This document shows, piece by piece, positions 1-6,487 of a stretch of 6,487 nucleotides of DNA (position 1 is its first letter; every line of letters starts with the position of its first letter). A program made the position numbers and the translations under genes. Under the pieces are notes generated by a model that saw nothing but the letters and a program-made list of their open reading frames with translations, was not told where the DNA came from and ran no database searches. The DNA comes from JAAFIP01 sp043747295 (lineage in GTDB: Bacteria; Pseudomonadota; Gammaproteobacteria; Burkholderiales; Burkholderiaceae_C), in NCBI GenBank assembly GCA_043747295.1, contig JAYTPK010000200.1:1-6487 (forward strand), read 5' to 3'.

Positions 1-1660
1 GGCGCAATACGTATTTACGATGAACCGGGTAGGCAAAATTGTGCCGCCCAAACGGCATATTTTGAAAGACGTGAGCTTGTCTTTCTTCCCTGGGGCCAAA
101 ATTGGCGTGCTGGGCGTGAACGGGTCGGGTAAATCGACCTTGCTCAAAATTATGGCTGGCCTGGACACCGAGATTGAAGGCGAAGCCACGCCTATGCCAG
201 GGCTGAACATTGGCTACCTGCCGCAAGAGCCCATCATGGACCCCGACCAAACCGTACGCCAAGCCGTCGAGGGCGGCATGGGCGCAGCCATTGCCGCCAA
301 AGCGCGGCTAGAGCAGGTGTACATCGAATACGGCGAAGAAGGCGCGGACTTTGACAAACTGGCCGCAGAACAAGCCCAGCTAGAAACCATCATCGGCGCT
401 GCGGGCGACGACGATGGCCGCGCGCTGGACATTGCTGCCGAAGCCCTGCGCCTGCCCGAATGGGATGCCATCATCAAGCATTTGTCAGGCGGTGAAAAGC
501 GCCGCGTGGCACTGTGCCGCCTATTGCTAAGCAAGCCTGACATGCTGCTGCTAGACGAGCCTACCAACCACTTGGACGCAGAATCGGTCGACTGGTTAGA
601 GCAATTTTTGCTGCGCTACAGCGGCACCGTAGTGGCCATTACCCACGACCGTTACTTTTTAGACAACGCAGCCGAGTGGATTTTGGAACTCGACCGTGGC
701 TCCGGCATTCCGTACAAAGGCAACTACAGCGACTGGTTAGACCAAAAAACCGATCGCCTGGAGAAAGAACAAAAAGGCGAAGATGCGCGCGCTAAGGCAT
801 TGAAAAAGGAACTAGAGTGGATTCGCCAAAACCCCAAAGGCCGCCAAGCCAAGAGCAAGGCGCGTATTGCCCGTTTTGAAGACCTGTCCAGCTATGAGCA
901 CCAACAGCGCAACGAAACGCAGGAGATTTTTATCCCCGTAGGCGACCGTCTGGGTGCCAGCGTAATTGAATTCAAAGGCGTGAGCAAATCGTTTGGCGAC
1001 CGTCTCCTGATTGATAACCTCAGCTTTACCGTACCAGCCGGTGCGATTGTCGGCATTATTGGCCCTAACGGTGCCGGTAAGTCAACGCTGTTTCGCATGA
1101 TCAGCGGCGCGCAAAAGCCTGACAGCGGTGAGGTCAACATTGGCTCCACCGTCAAGATGGCATTTGTAGAACAGTCGCGTGAGAACTTAGAAGGCGACAA
1201 AACCGTGTGGGAAGAAGTCTCAGGCGGGCTGGACATGCTGCAGATTGGTAAATTTACCGTGGCCAGCCGCGCCTATTGCGGCCGCTTTAACTTCAGCGGG
1301 GCTGACCAGCAAAAGCGCGTGGGCACATTGTCAGGCGGCGAGCGCGGGCGCTTGCACCTGGCAAAAACTTTGATTGCCGGCGGCAACGTGCTCATGCTGG
1401 ACGAGCCATCAAACGACCTGGACGTAGAAACTCTGCGTGCGCTAGAAGACGCGCTGCTAGAGTTCCCAGGCTCCATCATGGTGATCAGCCACGACCGTTG
1501 GTTTTTGGACCGGATTGCCACGCACATCCTCGCGTGTGAGGGAGACAGCCAATGGACTTTCTTTGACGGTAACTACCAAGAGTACGAAGCCGATAAGAAG
1601 AAGCGTTTGGGTGAAGAGGGTGCCAAGCCTAAGCGCATGCGCTTTAAGGCGTTGGCTTAA
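1..1660 (+). CDS. ettA: Energy-dependent translational throttle protein EttA (ABC-F ATPase), start codon cut by window edge
   Basis: Cytoplasmic ABC-F protein with two ATPase domains and no membrane part. In E. coli, EttA binds the ribosomal E site and gates the move from initiation to elongation according to the ATP/ADP ratio. The first ATG in the window is at 20, but the frame stays open upstream and reads AQYVFT before that Met, matching the E. coli N-terminus (MAQFVYTM). Base 1 is therefore the G of the true ATG, giving 553 residues against 555 in E. coli. In that numbering: Walker A GVNGSGKST at 39-47, signature LSGGE at 162-166, Walker B with catalytic Glu187; second domain Walker A GPNGAGKST at 355-363, signature LSGGE at 444-448, Walker B DEPSNDLD with Glu469. 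The region around 95-140 fits the arm insert. The Lys/Arg-rich helical stretch at about 245-320, including NPKGRQAKSKAR, fits the tRNA-contacting linker that separates EttA from other ABC-F proteins. All catalytic motifs are intact. Confidence 0.97.
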   Translation, partial: AQYVFTMNRVGKIVPPKRHILKDVSLSFFPGAKIGVLGVNGSGKSTLLKIMAGLDTEIEGEATPMPGLNIGYLPQEPIMDPDQTVRQAVEGGMGAAIAAKARLEQVYIEYGEEGADFDKLAAEQAQLETIIGAAGDDDGRALDIAAEALRLPEWDAIIKHLSGGEKRRVALCRLLLSKPDMLLLDEPTNHLDAESVDWLEQFLLRYSGTVVAITHDRYFLDNAAEWILELDRGSGIPYKGNYSDWLDQKTDRLEKEQKGEDARAKALKKELEWIRQNPKGRQAKSKARIARFEDLSSYEHQQRNETQEIFIPVGDRLGASVIEFKGVSKSFGDRLLIDNLSFTVPAGAIVGIIGPNGAGKSTLFRMISGAQKPDSGEVNIGSTVKMAFVEQSRENLEGDKTVWEEVSGGLDMLQIGKFTVASRAYCGRFNFSGADQQKRVGTLSGGERGRLHLAKTLIAGGNVLMLDEPSNDLDVETLRALEDALLEFPGSIMVISHDRWFLDRIATHILACEGDSQWTFFDGNYQEYEADKKKRLGEEGAKPKRMRFKALA

Positions 1661-1669
1661 AGCCTGCAT
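1637..1669 (+). other. Hairpin over the ettA stop codon, possible weak terminator
   Basis: GCTTTAA (1641-1647) and TTAAAGC (1657-1663) form a perfect 7-bp stem with a 9-base loop. ATGC (1637-1640) and GCAT (1666-1669) extend it by 4 bp across a 2-base bulge (1664-1665). No T-run follows, so it does not look like a standard intrinsic terminator. It may slow transcription, protect the 3' end, or be chance. No better terminator is seen before the next gene. Confidence 0.2.
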
Positions 1670-1732
1670 TGGACGGCATAGCACTGCACCGGCGCACCCG
1701 TTGGCTGGGCACAACCTACAGACCAATCCCCA

Positions 1733-1762
1733 TTGCCTTTAGGCCCAAAGCATCACCATAAT
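1733..1762 (+). promoter_or_regulatory. Weak sigma-70-like promoter candidate before the DUF1631 gene
   Basis: TTGCCT (1733-1738) and CATAAT (1757-1762) are 18 bp apart and each resembles a -35 or -10 hexamer. The start predicted from this pair would be at about 1769, one or two bases before the ATG at 1771, so the message would be nearly leaderless. The match is modest and could be chance; the gene may instead be read through from ettA. Confidence 0.2.
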
Positions 1763-1770
1763 CTGTAAGT

Positions 1771-4137
1771 ATGAGCAAATCAGCACCGCAAAAACTAGGT
1801 ATATCCGATGACCCCCATGGGCCGAGGGTGACCTTGCGCCAGTGCTTAGACGCGGCGTTGCACCAGTCTGAAGGCTTGATGGACAAGGTGCTGAACGCAC
1901 TGGCGGGCAAAGCGGATAAAAGCTTTGGTGCCTACCAACACAAGCCTAATTTTCCACCCGAGATGCAGGCAGTGGCAGAGCAATTGCTGCGGCAGCGCGA
2001 GGTGATCAAAACCAGTTTTAGAGGGCATTTAATTGAGTGTGTGTTTGGTGGTGTAGGTGTCGATGCCCAAGCACCGCAGATGATGCGCTTTGAAGACTTA
2101 AAGCTGTTTGAAGAAGAAGACTTAGACGAGAGCATCGAGATAGCACGCGCCATGCAAGAGATGAGCTTGATGGTCGATGAGGTGACGCCAACGCTAGATG
2201 CGCTGATGAGCTCGTTGTTAGGCTGGATCACAGTGCAGTCACAAATCAACCCGCTACGTCCTGAGATGTACGCACGTGCCTTGCGCGCCTGCATTGCCGA
2301 GCAGATCAGTGACCCAGACATGCGCGGCGCGCTGCTGTCGGCTCTGGCATCACGTTTGGGTGTAGTACTGCGTAAGCTGTATATAGAGTTGACTGCATGG
2401 CTGAAATCATGTGGTGTAGAAGCTGCTAGCGTAGTGCAGCCAGGCCAGGTGCAAAGCAGTGTGGCTAAGCCCAGCGTGGTGGGCGCGATGGGCAATTCAG
2501 TAGCGCGCACATTATTGACACTGGACCGACTGCGTAAACTGTTGTCTGGCGAACTAGACACTGACCGCAAGCCACAAGACTTTTTGCACACGGTGCCTGC
2601 CTCTGTGGTGGCGCTGCAAGACATGCGCCAAGTAGAAGCCATGGTGCAACGCCTGGAGGCCAAGGCACGCACAGCGGCCAATAACCCTAACGCAGACGAC
2701 GCCCGCAAAAAAGCCGCTGCCCGCATGGCACTGGCCGATGGCAAAAACCTAGGCAAACAGCTGGGCGAAGAAGTAGTGCGCCTGATGCTGGACAACCTGA
2801 TCCAAGATGAACGGCTGCTGAGCGGTGTGCGCGCCCATTTGCAAACCCTTGAGCCTTTGCTGATGGAAATAGCCAAGGTGGATGGACGGTTCTTTAGTGA
2901 CAAGCAACACGCAGCCCGTCAATTTTTAGATAAAGTCACTAGCCGCAGTCTGGCTTTTGCCACTGAGCGCGACGAAGGCTATACGCAGTTTGTCAAATCG
3001 GTAGAAAAGAGCATTGCATCGCTGAGCAAAAAGGCAAGCCAAGGCGAAAACGCATCGGCAGCATTTGCAGCAGTGTTAGCCCAGCTTGAGAAAATCTGGG
3101 ATGGCCTGGATGCCGAAGATCGCACGCGCCGCGAAGAATCCGCACGCGCGCTGCTGCACGCTGAACAGCGCAATATGCTGGCGCAGTATTTAGGCCAAGA
3201 GTTTCGTACCAATTCTGAGGGCATTGAAGTGCCCAGCGCCGTGGTGGATTTTGTCTGTGGCCCGTGGGCACAGGCCGTGGCCGAGTCGCAGCTGCGCTGC
3301 ACCGATGGCACCAGCGACCCGCAAGGCTACCACGAGCTGGTGGCCGAGCTGTACTGGAGCGTGCAGCCACGCGTGGCCAAGCGCAACCGTAAGCGCTTGG
3401 TTGAGCTTATCCCGGGCATGTTGGGCAAGCTGCGGCAAGGTTTACAGCTGATTGAATTTCCGCCAGAGCGGATTACGGACTTTTTCTCAGAGCTGATTGC
3501 GCTGCATGAGGCCGCGCTAGAGGGCGGCCGAGCCAAACCAGCACTGCCAGAGACGGCCAGCGCACAGGTGGTGCTAGAGGCGCAAGAGCAGGCCGCACTG
3601 CAAGACCGCGCCGAGCTAGAAGCCTTGTACGCTGCTGGTGCAACGCCATCAGATGCTGTCGATGCACCTGACGATACGCCCACTGAATTTAGCGTATCAA
3701 AGTCACCGCCGCCTGATGTGCAAAACGACGTGTGGATGGGCAAGCGCGAGGCCAATGAAGTAGGCTTTGTGGACAACGACGCAGTGTGGCCTATGGAGAT
3801 GAATGCGCAAGATGCCTTGCCTATGGCGGTCAACGTGGGCATTGTGCCAACAGGTGCCGTTGCGATTGGTTCCTGGGTCGAGTTGTACCTAGATTCAAGC
3901 GCGGGCGCGCATTGGGTGCGCGCGCAACTCACCTGGGCCAGCCCGCACCGCACTTTGTTTATGTTTGTGTCGCATGGCGGCAAGGCGCATTCGATGTCGC
4001 AGCGCACCATGGACAAGCTGCGTGCGCAGGGCCAGATTCGCGTAGTGTCCGATGGCCGTTTGGTAGAAAAAGCGCTGGATGCTGTGGCCCAAACTGCGCT
4101 GCGCAACAGCGTGGACGCTAGCAGCCCTGCGGCCTAG
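1771..4137 (+). CDS. DUF1631 family protein, function unknown
   Basis: I recognise the family but not a function; from memory, some members carry the label thymidine phosphorylase, which nothing here supports. The protein has 788 residues with no signal peptide or membrane segment, so it is probably cytoplasmic. Residues about 20-570 look largely helical. They include family-typical blocks: EEVVRLMLDNLIQDERLL just before 350, RFFSDKQHAARQFLD at 373-387, and W529 followed by a basic stretch (RVAKRNRKR). Residues about 590-680 are Ala-, Pro- and Asp-rich and look like a flexible linker. Residues about 694-770 are beta-rich (GSWVELYLD at 700-708, then WVRAQLTWASPHRTLFMF) and resemble a small barrel of PilZ type, but no RxxxR motif is present. 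ATG 1771 is the first possible start after an in-frame TAA at 1759; the next Met is residue 37. The Shine-Dalgarno sequence is poor (TAAG at best). It lies 110 bp after ettA on the same strand and converges on rluA. Confidence 0.9.
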   Translation: MSKSAPQKLGISDDPHGPRVTLRQCLDAALHQSEGLMDKVLNALAGKADKSFGAYQHKPNFPPEMQAVAEQLLRQREVIKTSFRGHLIECVFGGVGVDAQAPQMMRFEDLKLFEEEDLDESIEIARAMQEMSLMVDEVTPTLDALMSSLLGWITVQSQINPLRPEMYARALRACIAEQISDPDMRGALLSALASRLGVVLRKLYIELTAWLKSCGVEAASVVQPGQVQSSVAKPSVVGAMGNSVARTLLTLDRLRKLLSGELDTDRKPQDFLHTVPASVVALQDMRQVEAMVQRLEAKARTAANNPNADDARKKAAARMALADGKNLGKQLGEEVVRLMLDNLIQDERLLSGVRAHLQTLEPLLMEIAKVDGRFFSDKQHAARQFLDKVTSRSLAFATERDEGYTQFVKSVEKSIASLSKKASQGENASAAFAAVLAQLEKIWDGLDAEDRTRREESARALLHAEQRNMLAQYLGQEFRTNSEGIEVPSAVVDFVCGPWAQAVAESQLRCTDGTSDPQGYHELVAELYWSVQPRVAKRNRKRLVELIPGMLGKLRQGLQLIEFPPERITDFFSELIALHEAALEGGRAKPALPETASAQVVLEAQEQAALQDRAELEALYAAGATPSDAVDAPDDTPTEFSVSKSPPPDVQNDVWMGKREANEVGFVDNDAVWPMEMNAQDALPMAVNVGIVPTGAVAIGSWVELYLDSSAGAHWVRAQLTWASPHRTLFMFVSHGGKAHSMSQRTMDKLRAQGQIRVVSDGRLVEKALDAVAQTALRNSVDASSPAA

Positions 4138-4138
4138 C

Positions 4139-4187
4139 CAAGTCATAAAGCTAAAGCAAACAAGGCGCGGCTAAAAACTAGCCTCGC
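4139..4187 (-). terminator. Candidate terminator of rluA in the convergent gap
   Basis: GGCTA (4169-4173) pairs with TAGCC (4179-4183) around the loop AAAAC. Beyond one mismatch, GCG (4165-4167) pairs with CGC (4185-4187). Read on the minus strand, the hairpin overlaps the rluA stop and is followed by a T-rich but interrupted tract (CTTGTTTGCTTT). On the plus strand no T-run follows, so it suits rluA better than the DUF1631 gene. The tract is imperfect, hence moderate confidence. Confidence 0.35.
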
Positions 4188-4821
4188 ATTGCCATTGCAT
4201 CACCTGCCCCGTGGTGGGATGCTGCAATGACAACTGCTGCGCATGCAGATGCATTCGGCCTGGCACCACCTCAAACGCAGCAGCTGCAGCACCATACAAA
4301 GTATCGCCCACGATAGGATGGCCCAGCGCCAGCATGTGCACACGCAGCTGGTGTGTGCGGCCCGTGTGGGGGCGTAGCAGCACCCGCGTAGTGGCGCTGC
4401 TGGGCTGTGCGCTGCGGCTGATGACGCTGTAGTGGGTTAATGCCGGTTTGCCTGTCAGCAGGTCAACTTTGCGCAGGGGCCGTGCGGGCCAGTCGGCTGC
4501 AATTGGCAGGTCAATACTGCCCTCATCTTGCGCTAGCCAGCCGTGCACTACGGCAACATATTGTTTGTCTACCGCACGTTGCTCAAACAATTGGCTTAGC
4601 TGGCGCTGCATGGCCGCGCCGCGTGCCAGCAGCATCAGGCCCGAGGTGGCTTGGTCTAGGCGGTGAACTACCCGTGCGTCGGCGTAGTGCTGCAGCACGC
4701 GCAGGCTGGCGCAGTCTTGTTTGTCGGCCCCGCGCCCTGGCACTGCCAGCAGGCCTGCTGGCTTATTAATGAGCACCAAGCTGTCATCTGCGTACACTAT
4801 GGCAAGGCTGTCTAAAGGCAT
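4171..4821 (-). CDS. rluA: Dual-specificity 23S rRNA/tRNA pseudouridine synthase RluA
   Basis: Converts uridine to pseudouridine; E. coli RluA modifies U746 of 23S rRNA and U32 of certain tRNAs. The protein has 216 residues against 219 in E. coli, with similarity along its whole length. HRLDQATSGLML carries the catalytic Asp56 (D64 in E. coli). Other shared blocks are INKPAGLLAVPGR (18-30), DLPIAADWPARP followed by TGKPA, and RPHTGRTHQLRVHMLALGHP. There is no S4 RNA-binding domain at the N-terminus; this, together with the short length, favours RluA over RluC or RluD. ATG 4821 is the first in-frame start after an upstream stop at 4852-4854. No clear Shine-Dalgarno sequence precedes it. It is transcribed alone in this window, divergent from the hydroxylase and convergent with the DUF1631 gene. 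The RluA assignment is firm at family level and good at subfamily level; the exact RNA targets here are inferred. Confidence 0.93.
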   Translation of the reverse strand: MPLDSLAIVYADDSLVLINKPAGLLAVPGRGADKQDCASLRVLQHYADARVVHRLDQATSGLMLLARGAAMQRQLSQLFEQRAVDKQYVAVVHGWLAQDEGSIDLPIAADWPARPLRKVDLLTGKPALTHYSVISRSAQPSSATTRVLLRPHTGRTHQLRVHMLALGHPIVGDTLYGAAAAAFEVVPGRMHLHAQQLSLQHPTTGQVMQWQCEASF

Positions 4822-4851
4822 GCAAGGATGGTAGAGGTGAAATGGTGGATA

Positions 4852-4886
4852 CTATAAAATATATAGCTGCTTGAGCAGTATTTTAG
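4852..4886. repeat. AT-rich interrupted palindrome in the rluA/hydroxylase divergent gap
   Basis: Inner arms CTGCT (4867-4871) and AGCAG (4874-4878) are separated by two bases. Outer arms TAAAATA (4855-4861) and TATTTTA (4879-4885) are perfect 7-mers; the left pair is split by TATAG, the right pair is contiguous. This is the most AT-rich spot in the window and holds TATA-like strings usable as -10 boxes on either strand (TATAAA at 4853 on plus; TATAGT over 4856-4851 on minus), but no good -35 was found for either. It could be an operator, a hairpin in the hydroxylase leader, or part of a dispersed intergenic repeat. Confidence 0.45.
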
Positions 4887-4893
4887 AGGACTT

Positions 4894-4899
4894 GAAGGG
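4894..4899 (+). promoter_or_regulatory. Ribosome binding site supporting the TTG start of the hydroxylase
   Basis: GAAGGG ends 8 bases before the TTG at 4908, a normal spacing. An in-frame TGA at 4893-4895 overlaps it, so the coding region cannot begin further upstream. A second purine run (AGAGGA, 4885-4890) is too far away to serve this start. Confidence 0.5.
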
Positions 4900-4907
4900 T
4901 AATTGGC

Positions 4908-6095
4908 TTGAAAAATCAGCACGTCATCGTGGCAGGTGCAGGCATTGGTGGGTTGGCCGCTGCCTTGGCGCTGGCGCGTGCGGGCCAGCGCGTGACGGTG
5001 TTAGAGCGTAGTGCAGAGTTTGCACCCATAGGCGCAGGTATTCAGCTGGGGCCTAACGCCATGAAGGTGCTGGCCAGCTGGGGTTTGCAAGACGCCTTGC
5101 TTGCCCATGCCTGTTTGCCGCAAGCCATTGCTGTGCGCCACGCGTCTACAGGCCGCAGCATCAGCCGCATTTTGCTGGGCAGTGCAGTGCAGCAGCGTTA
5201 TGGGCAGGTGTATGCCACCGTGCACCGCGCGCACTTGCATGCTGTGCTGTTAGCTGCTGTGCAGGCACAGCCTAGCGTACAGGTGCTGTGCGGCGTGCCA
5301 GTGCAAGGCGTGCAGACTTTTCCAAACTCTACAGTGCAGGTGAGCACGCCAGAACACACCTACACGGCTGACGCGCTGGTGGCGGCAGATGGCGTGTGGA
5401 GCAGCGTGCGCCCGCTGGTGTTTGCTGACGGTGCGCCGCGCGCTACAGGCCATGCGGCATATCGCACCTTGCTGCCGATTGCCGATGTGCCACACGCTTG
5501 GCGCAGTGGCGTGGGCGTGTGGTGGGCACGCGATGTGCATGTGGTGCATTACCCTGTGCACAGTGGACAGCAGCTAAACCTGGTGGTGCTGAGCCAAGCC
5601 AGCGCGGCACAAGCCACAGCGTCGTGGGCGCAAAGCACATCGCATGCGCAGGTGATGTCGCAGTTACCGCAGGTGTGTCCAGATTTAAAGGCGTTGCTGA
5701 ACTTGGCACAAGCAAATACTCAGGGTGGTGCAGACCCGTGGAACAGCTGGCATTTGTATGACCGCCCAGCCGCACGCAGCTGGGTGCAAGGCCACGTGGC
5801 CTTGTTGGGTGATGCGGCTCACCCCATGCTGCCCTATTTGGCACAAGGCGCGGCGATGGCGCTGGAAGACGCCGCAGCGCTGGGCCACCAAGTGGCTTTA
5901 AATACTGACTGGCCCACTGCATTAAAAACCTACCAGCAGATTCGCAAAGTGCGTGCTGAGCGCGTGGTAGCCACTGCGCGGCGCAACGGCCGCATCTTTC
6001 ATTTGCCCGCGCCGTGGTCTATTGCGCGTGATGCCGTGCTGGCCTATCAAGGTACTGAGGTATTGGGCATGCCTTGGTTGTATGGCGGGCCTTAA
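4908..6095 (+). CDS. FAD-dependent aromatic-ring monooxygenase (class A flavoprotein hydroxylase), substrate unknown
   Basis: Single-component flavoprotein hydroxylase of the salicylate/3-hydroxybenzoate hydroxylase group. Such enzymes use NAD(P)H and O2 to add a hydroxyl to an aromatic ring, in the cytoplasm. The length of 395 residues is usual. The FAD fold starts at once: GAGIGG at 10-15, with Glu33 as the likely ribose-binding acid. The DG motif ADGVWSSVRP has Asp161-Gly162, contacting both FAD and NAD(P)H in the family. The GD motif GDAAHPMLPYLAQGA begins at Gly301-Asp302, followed by MALEDAAALG. The start is TTG: no ATG or GTG lies between the upstream in-frame stop and the dinucleotide fold, and the next in-frame ATG (5061) would delete the FAD site. 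The gene is divergent from rluA and converges on kynA with a 4-bp overlap. The motifs resemble 3-hydroxybenzoate 6-hydroxylases and several enzymes labelled salicylate hydroxylase, so I give no gene name. Confidence 0.9.
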   Translation: MKNQHVIVAGAGIGGLAAALALARAGQRVTVLERSAEFAPIGAGIQLGPNAMKVLASWGLQDALLAHACLPQAIAVRHASTGRSISRILLGSAVQQRYGQVYATVHRAHLHAVLLAAVQAQPSVQVLCGVPVQGVQTFPNSTVQVSTPEHTYTADALVAADGVWSSVRPLVFADGAPRATGHAAYRTLLPIADVPHAWRSGVGVWWARDVHVVHYPVHSGQQLNLVVLSQASAAQATASWAQSTSHAQVMSQLPQVCPDLKALLNLAQANTQGGADPWNSWHLYDRPAARSWVQGHVALLGDAAHPMLPYLAQGAAMALEDAAALGHQVALNTDWPTALKTYQQIRKVRAERVVATARRNGRIFHLPAPWSIARDAVLAYQGTEVLGMPWLYGGP

Positions 6096-6487
6096 AGATC
6101 AGTGCGCAGTTTCCAAATTTCAGGAAACAGCACCACGTCTAGCATCTTGCGCAGATAGCCCACACCACCCGTGCCCCCCGTGCCGTGCTTAAAACCAATA
6201 ATCCGCTCTACCGTGGTGACGTGCCTAAAGCGCCATTGGCGAAACGCGTCTTCTAGGTCAGTGAGTTCTTCGCCCAGTTGGTACAGGTCCCAGTGCTGCT
6301 TGGGGTTGCGGTACACCACGAGCCATGCAGCTTCTACAGCGTAGCTGCTGATGTAGGGCTGTGTCCAGTCGCGCTGCAGGTGGCTGGCTGGCACGGCCAA
6401 GCCGCGCCGCGCCAGCAAGCGCAGGGCTTGGTCGTACAGGCTGGGTTGCACTAAGGCCGCTTGTACCTGCGCCAACAGCTCAGGCGC
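6092..6487 (-). CDS. kynA: Tryptophan 2,3-dioxygenase, C-terminal part (5' end beyond window)
   Basis: Heme enzyme that opens the indole ring of L-tryptophan with O2 to give N-formylkynurenine, the first step of the kynurenine pathway. The last 131 codons and stop are present, a little under half of a usual bacterial protein. The frame runs off the edge reading APELLAQVQ, so the TTG at 6475 is internal. In RFRHVTTVERIIGFK the His (codon 6221-6223) fits the axial heme ligand. The Thr of the following GTGG motif (codon 6179-6181) lies 14 residues later, the same spacing as His240 and Thr254 in the Xanthomonas campestris enzyme, where Thr254 binds substrate. WTQPYISSYAVEAAW and LRKMLDVVLFPEIWKLR are also typical. 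No terminator is seen at its 3' end. Usual partners kynB and kynU are not in view and could lie beyond the right edge. Confidence 0.96.
   Translation of the reverse strand, partial: APELLAQVQAALVQPSLYDQALRLLARRGLAVPASHLQRDWTQPYISSYAVEAAWLVVYRNPKQHWDLYQLGEELTDLEDAFRQWRFRHVTTVERIIGFKHGTGGTGGVGYLRKMLDVVLFPEIWKLRTDL

Noticed and set aside
20..22. ATG at 20 as the start of ettA
   Set aside because: The frame is open to the window edge, and the six upstream codons match the conserved EttA N-terminus. Base 1 fits the last base of the true ATG.
1661..1770. Possible small gene or RNA in the ettA/DUF1631 gap
   Set aside because: I saw no short open frame with a start and ribosome binding site, no strong fold and no T-run. 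Only a weak hairpin at the left end and a weak promoter-like pair are present.
1932..2903. Long antisense open frame (323 codons) opposite the DUF1631 gene
   Set aside because: Its Ser/Arg/Ala-rich translation shows no recognisable motif and lies wholly opposite a gene whose own frame has family-typical blocks. It is a shadow of biased codon use.
3327..4106. Second long antisense open frame (259 codons) opposite the 3' half of the DUF1631 gene
   Set aside because: Same Ser/Ala/Cys-rich low-information translation with no motif or ribosome binding site; a shadow frame.
5443..5922. Antisense frame (159 codons) inside the hydroxylase gene
   Set aside because: Pro/His/Arg-rich translation with no family resemblance, opposite conserved FAD-binding motifs.
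6169..6188. Short direct repeat CCGTGCC twice at a 9-base period with a run of six C
   Set aside because: It is the coding sequence for the conserved Gly-Thr-Gly-Gly substrate-binding loop of KynA, so the repeat follows from the protein motif.
6473..6475. TTG at 6475 (minus strand) as the start of a short protein
   Set aside because: The frame continues to the window edge, and the product is plainly the C-terminal part of tryptophan 2,3-dioxygenase.

Overview
The window looks like ordinary chromosome from a betaproteobacterium, most likely Burkholderiales and probably Comamonadaceae. This rests on the DUF1631 protein, a close EttA, a bacterial-type tryptophan 2,3-dioxygenase, and tight packing of moderately GC-rich genes. 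The taxonomic call is recognition from memory; no marker gene settles it. There are no rRNA or tRNA genes, CRISPR arrays, insertion sequences, integrases or phage genes. No stretch of 300 bases lacks a gene: the gaps are 110, 33 and 86 bp.

Layout: (1) bases 1-1660, + strand: ettA, an ABC-F translation factor, complete except that the first two bases of its start codon lie outside the window. (2) 1661-1770: a short gap with a possible hairpin over the ettA stop and a weak promoter-like pair. (3) 1771-4137, + strand: a 788-residue DUF1631 protein of unknown function. (4) 4138-4170: a 33-bp convergent gap with a terminator-like hairpin. (5) 4171-4821, - strand: rluA, a pseudouridine synthase for 23S rRNA and tRNA. 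(6) 4822-4907: a divergent gap holding an AT-rich interrupted palindrome. (7) 4908-6095, + strand: an FAD-dependent aromatic-ring hydroxylase that starts at TTG. (8) 6092-6487, - strand: the C-terminal part of kynA, whose stop codon overlaps that of the hydroxylase in the shared tetranucleotide TTAA.

Functionally, ettA and rluA both act on the translation machinery, with the DUF1631 gene between them. The right-hand pair is catabolic: KynA opens the indole ring of tryptophan, and the neighbouring flavoprotein is of the class that hydroxylates simple aromatics. The two are convergent, so they do not share an operon, and a common pathway is only a hypothesis. I found no convincing new biological system. 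The items most worth checking are the palindromic element at 4852-4886, the uncharacterised DUF1631 protein, and the substrate of the hydroxylase beside kynA.
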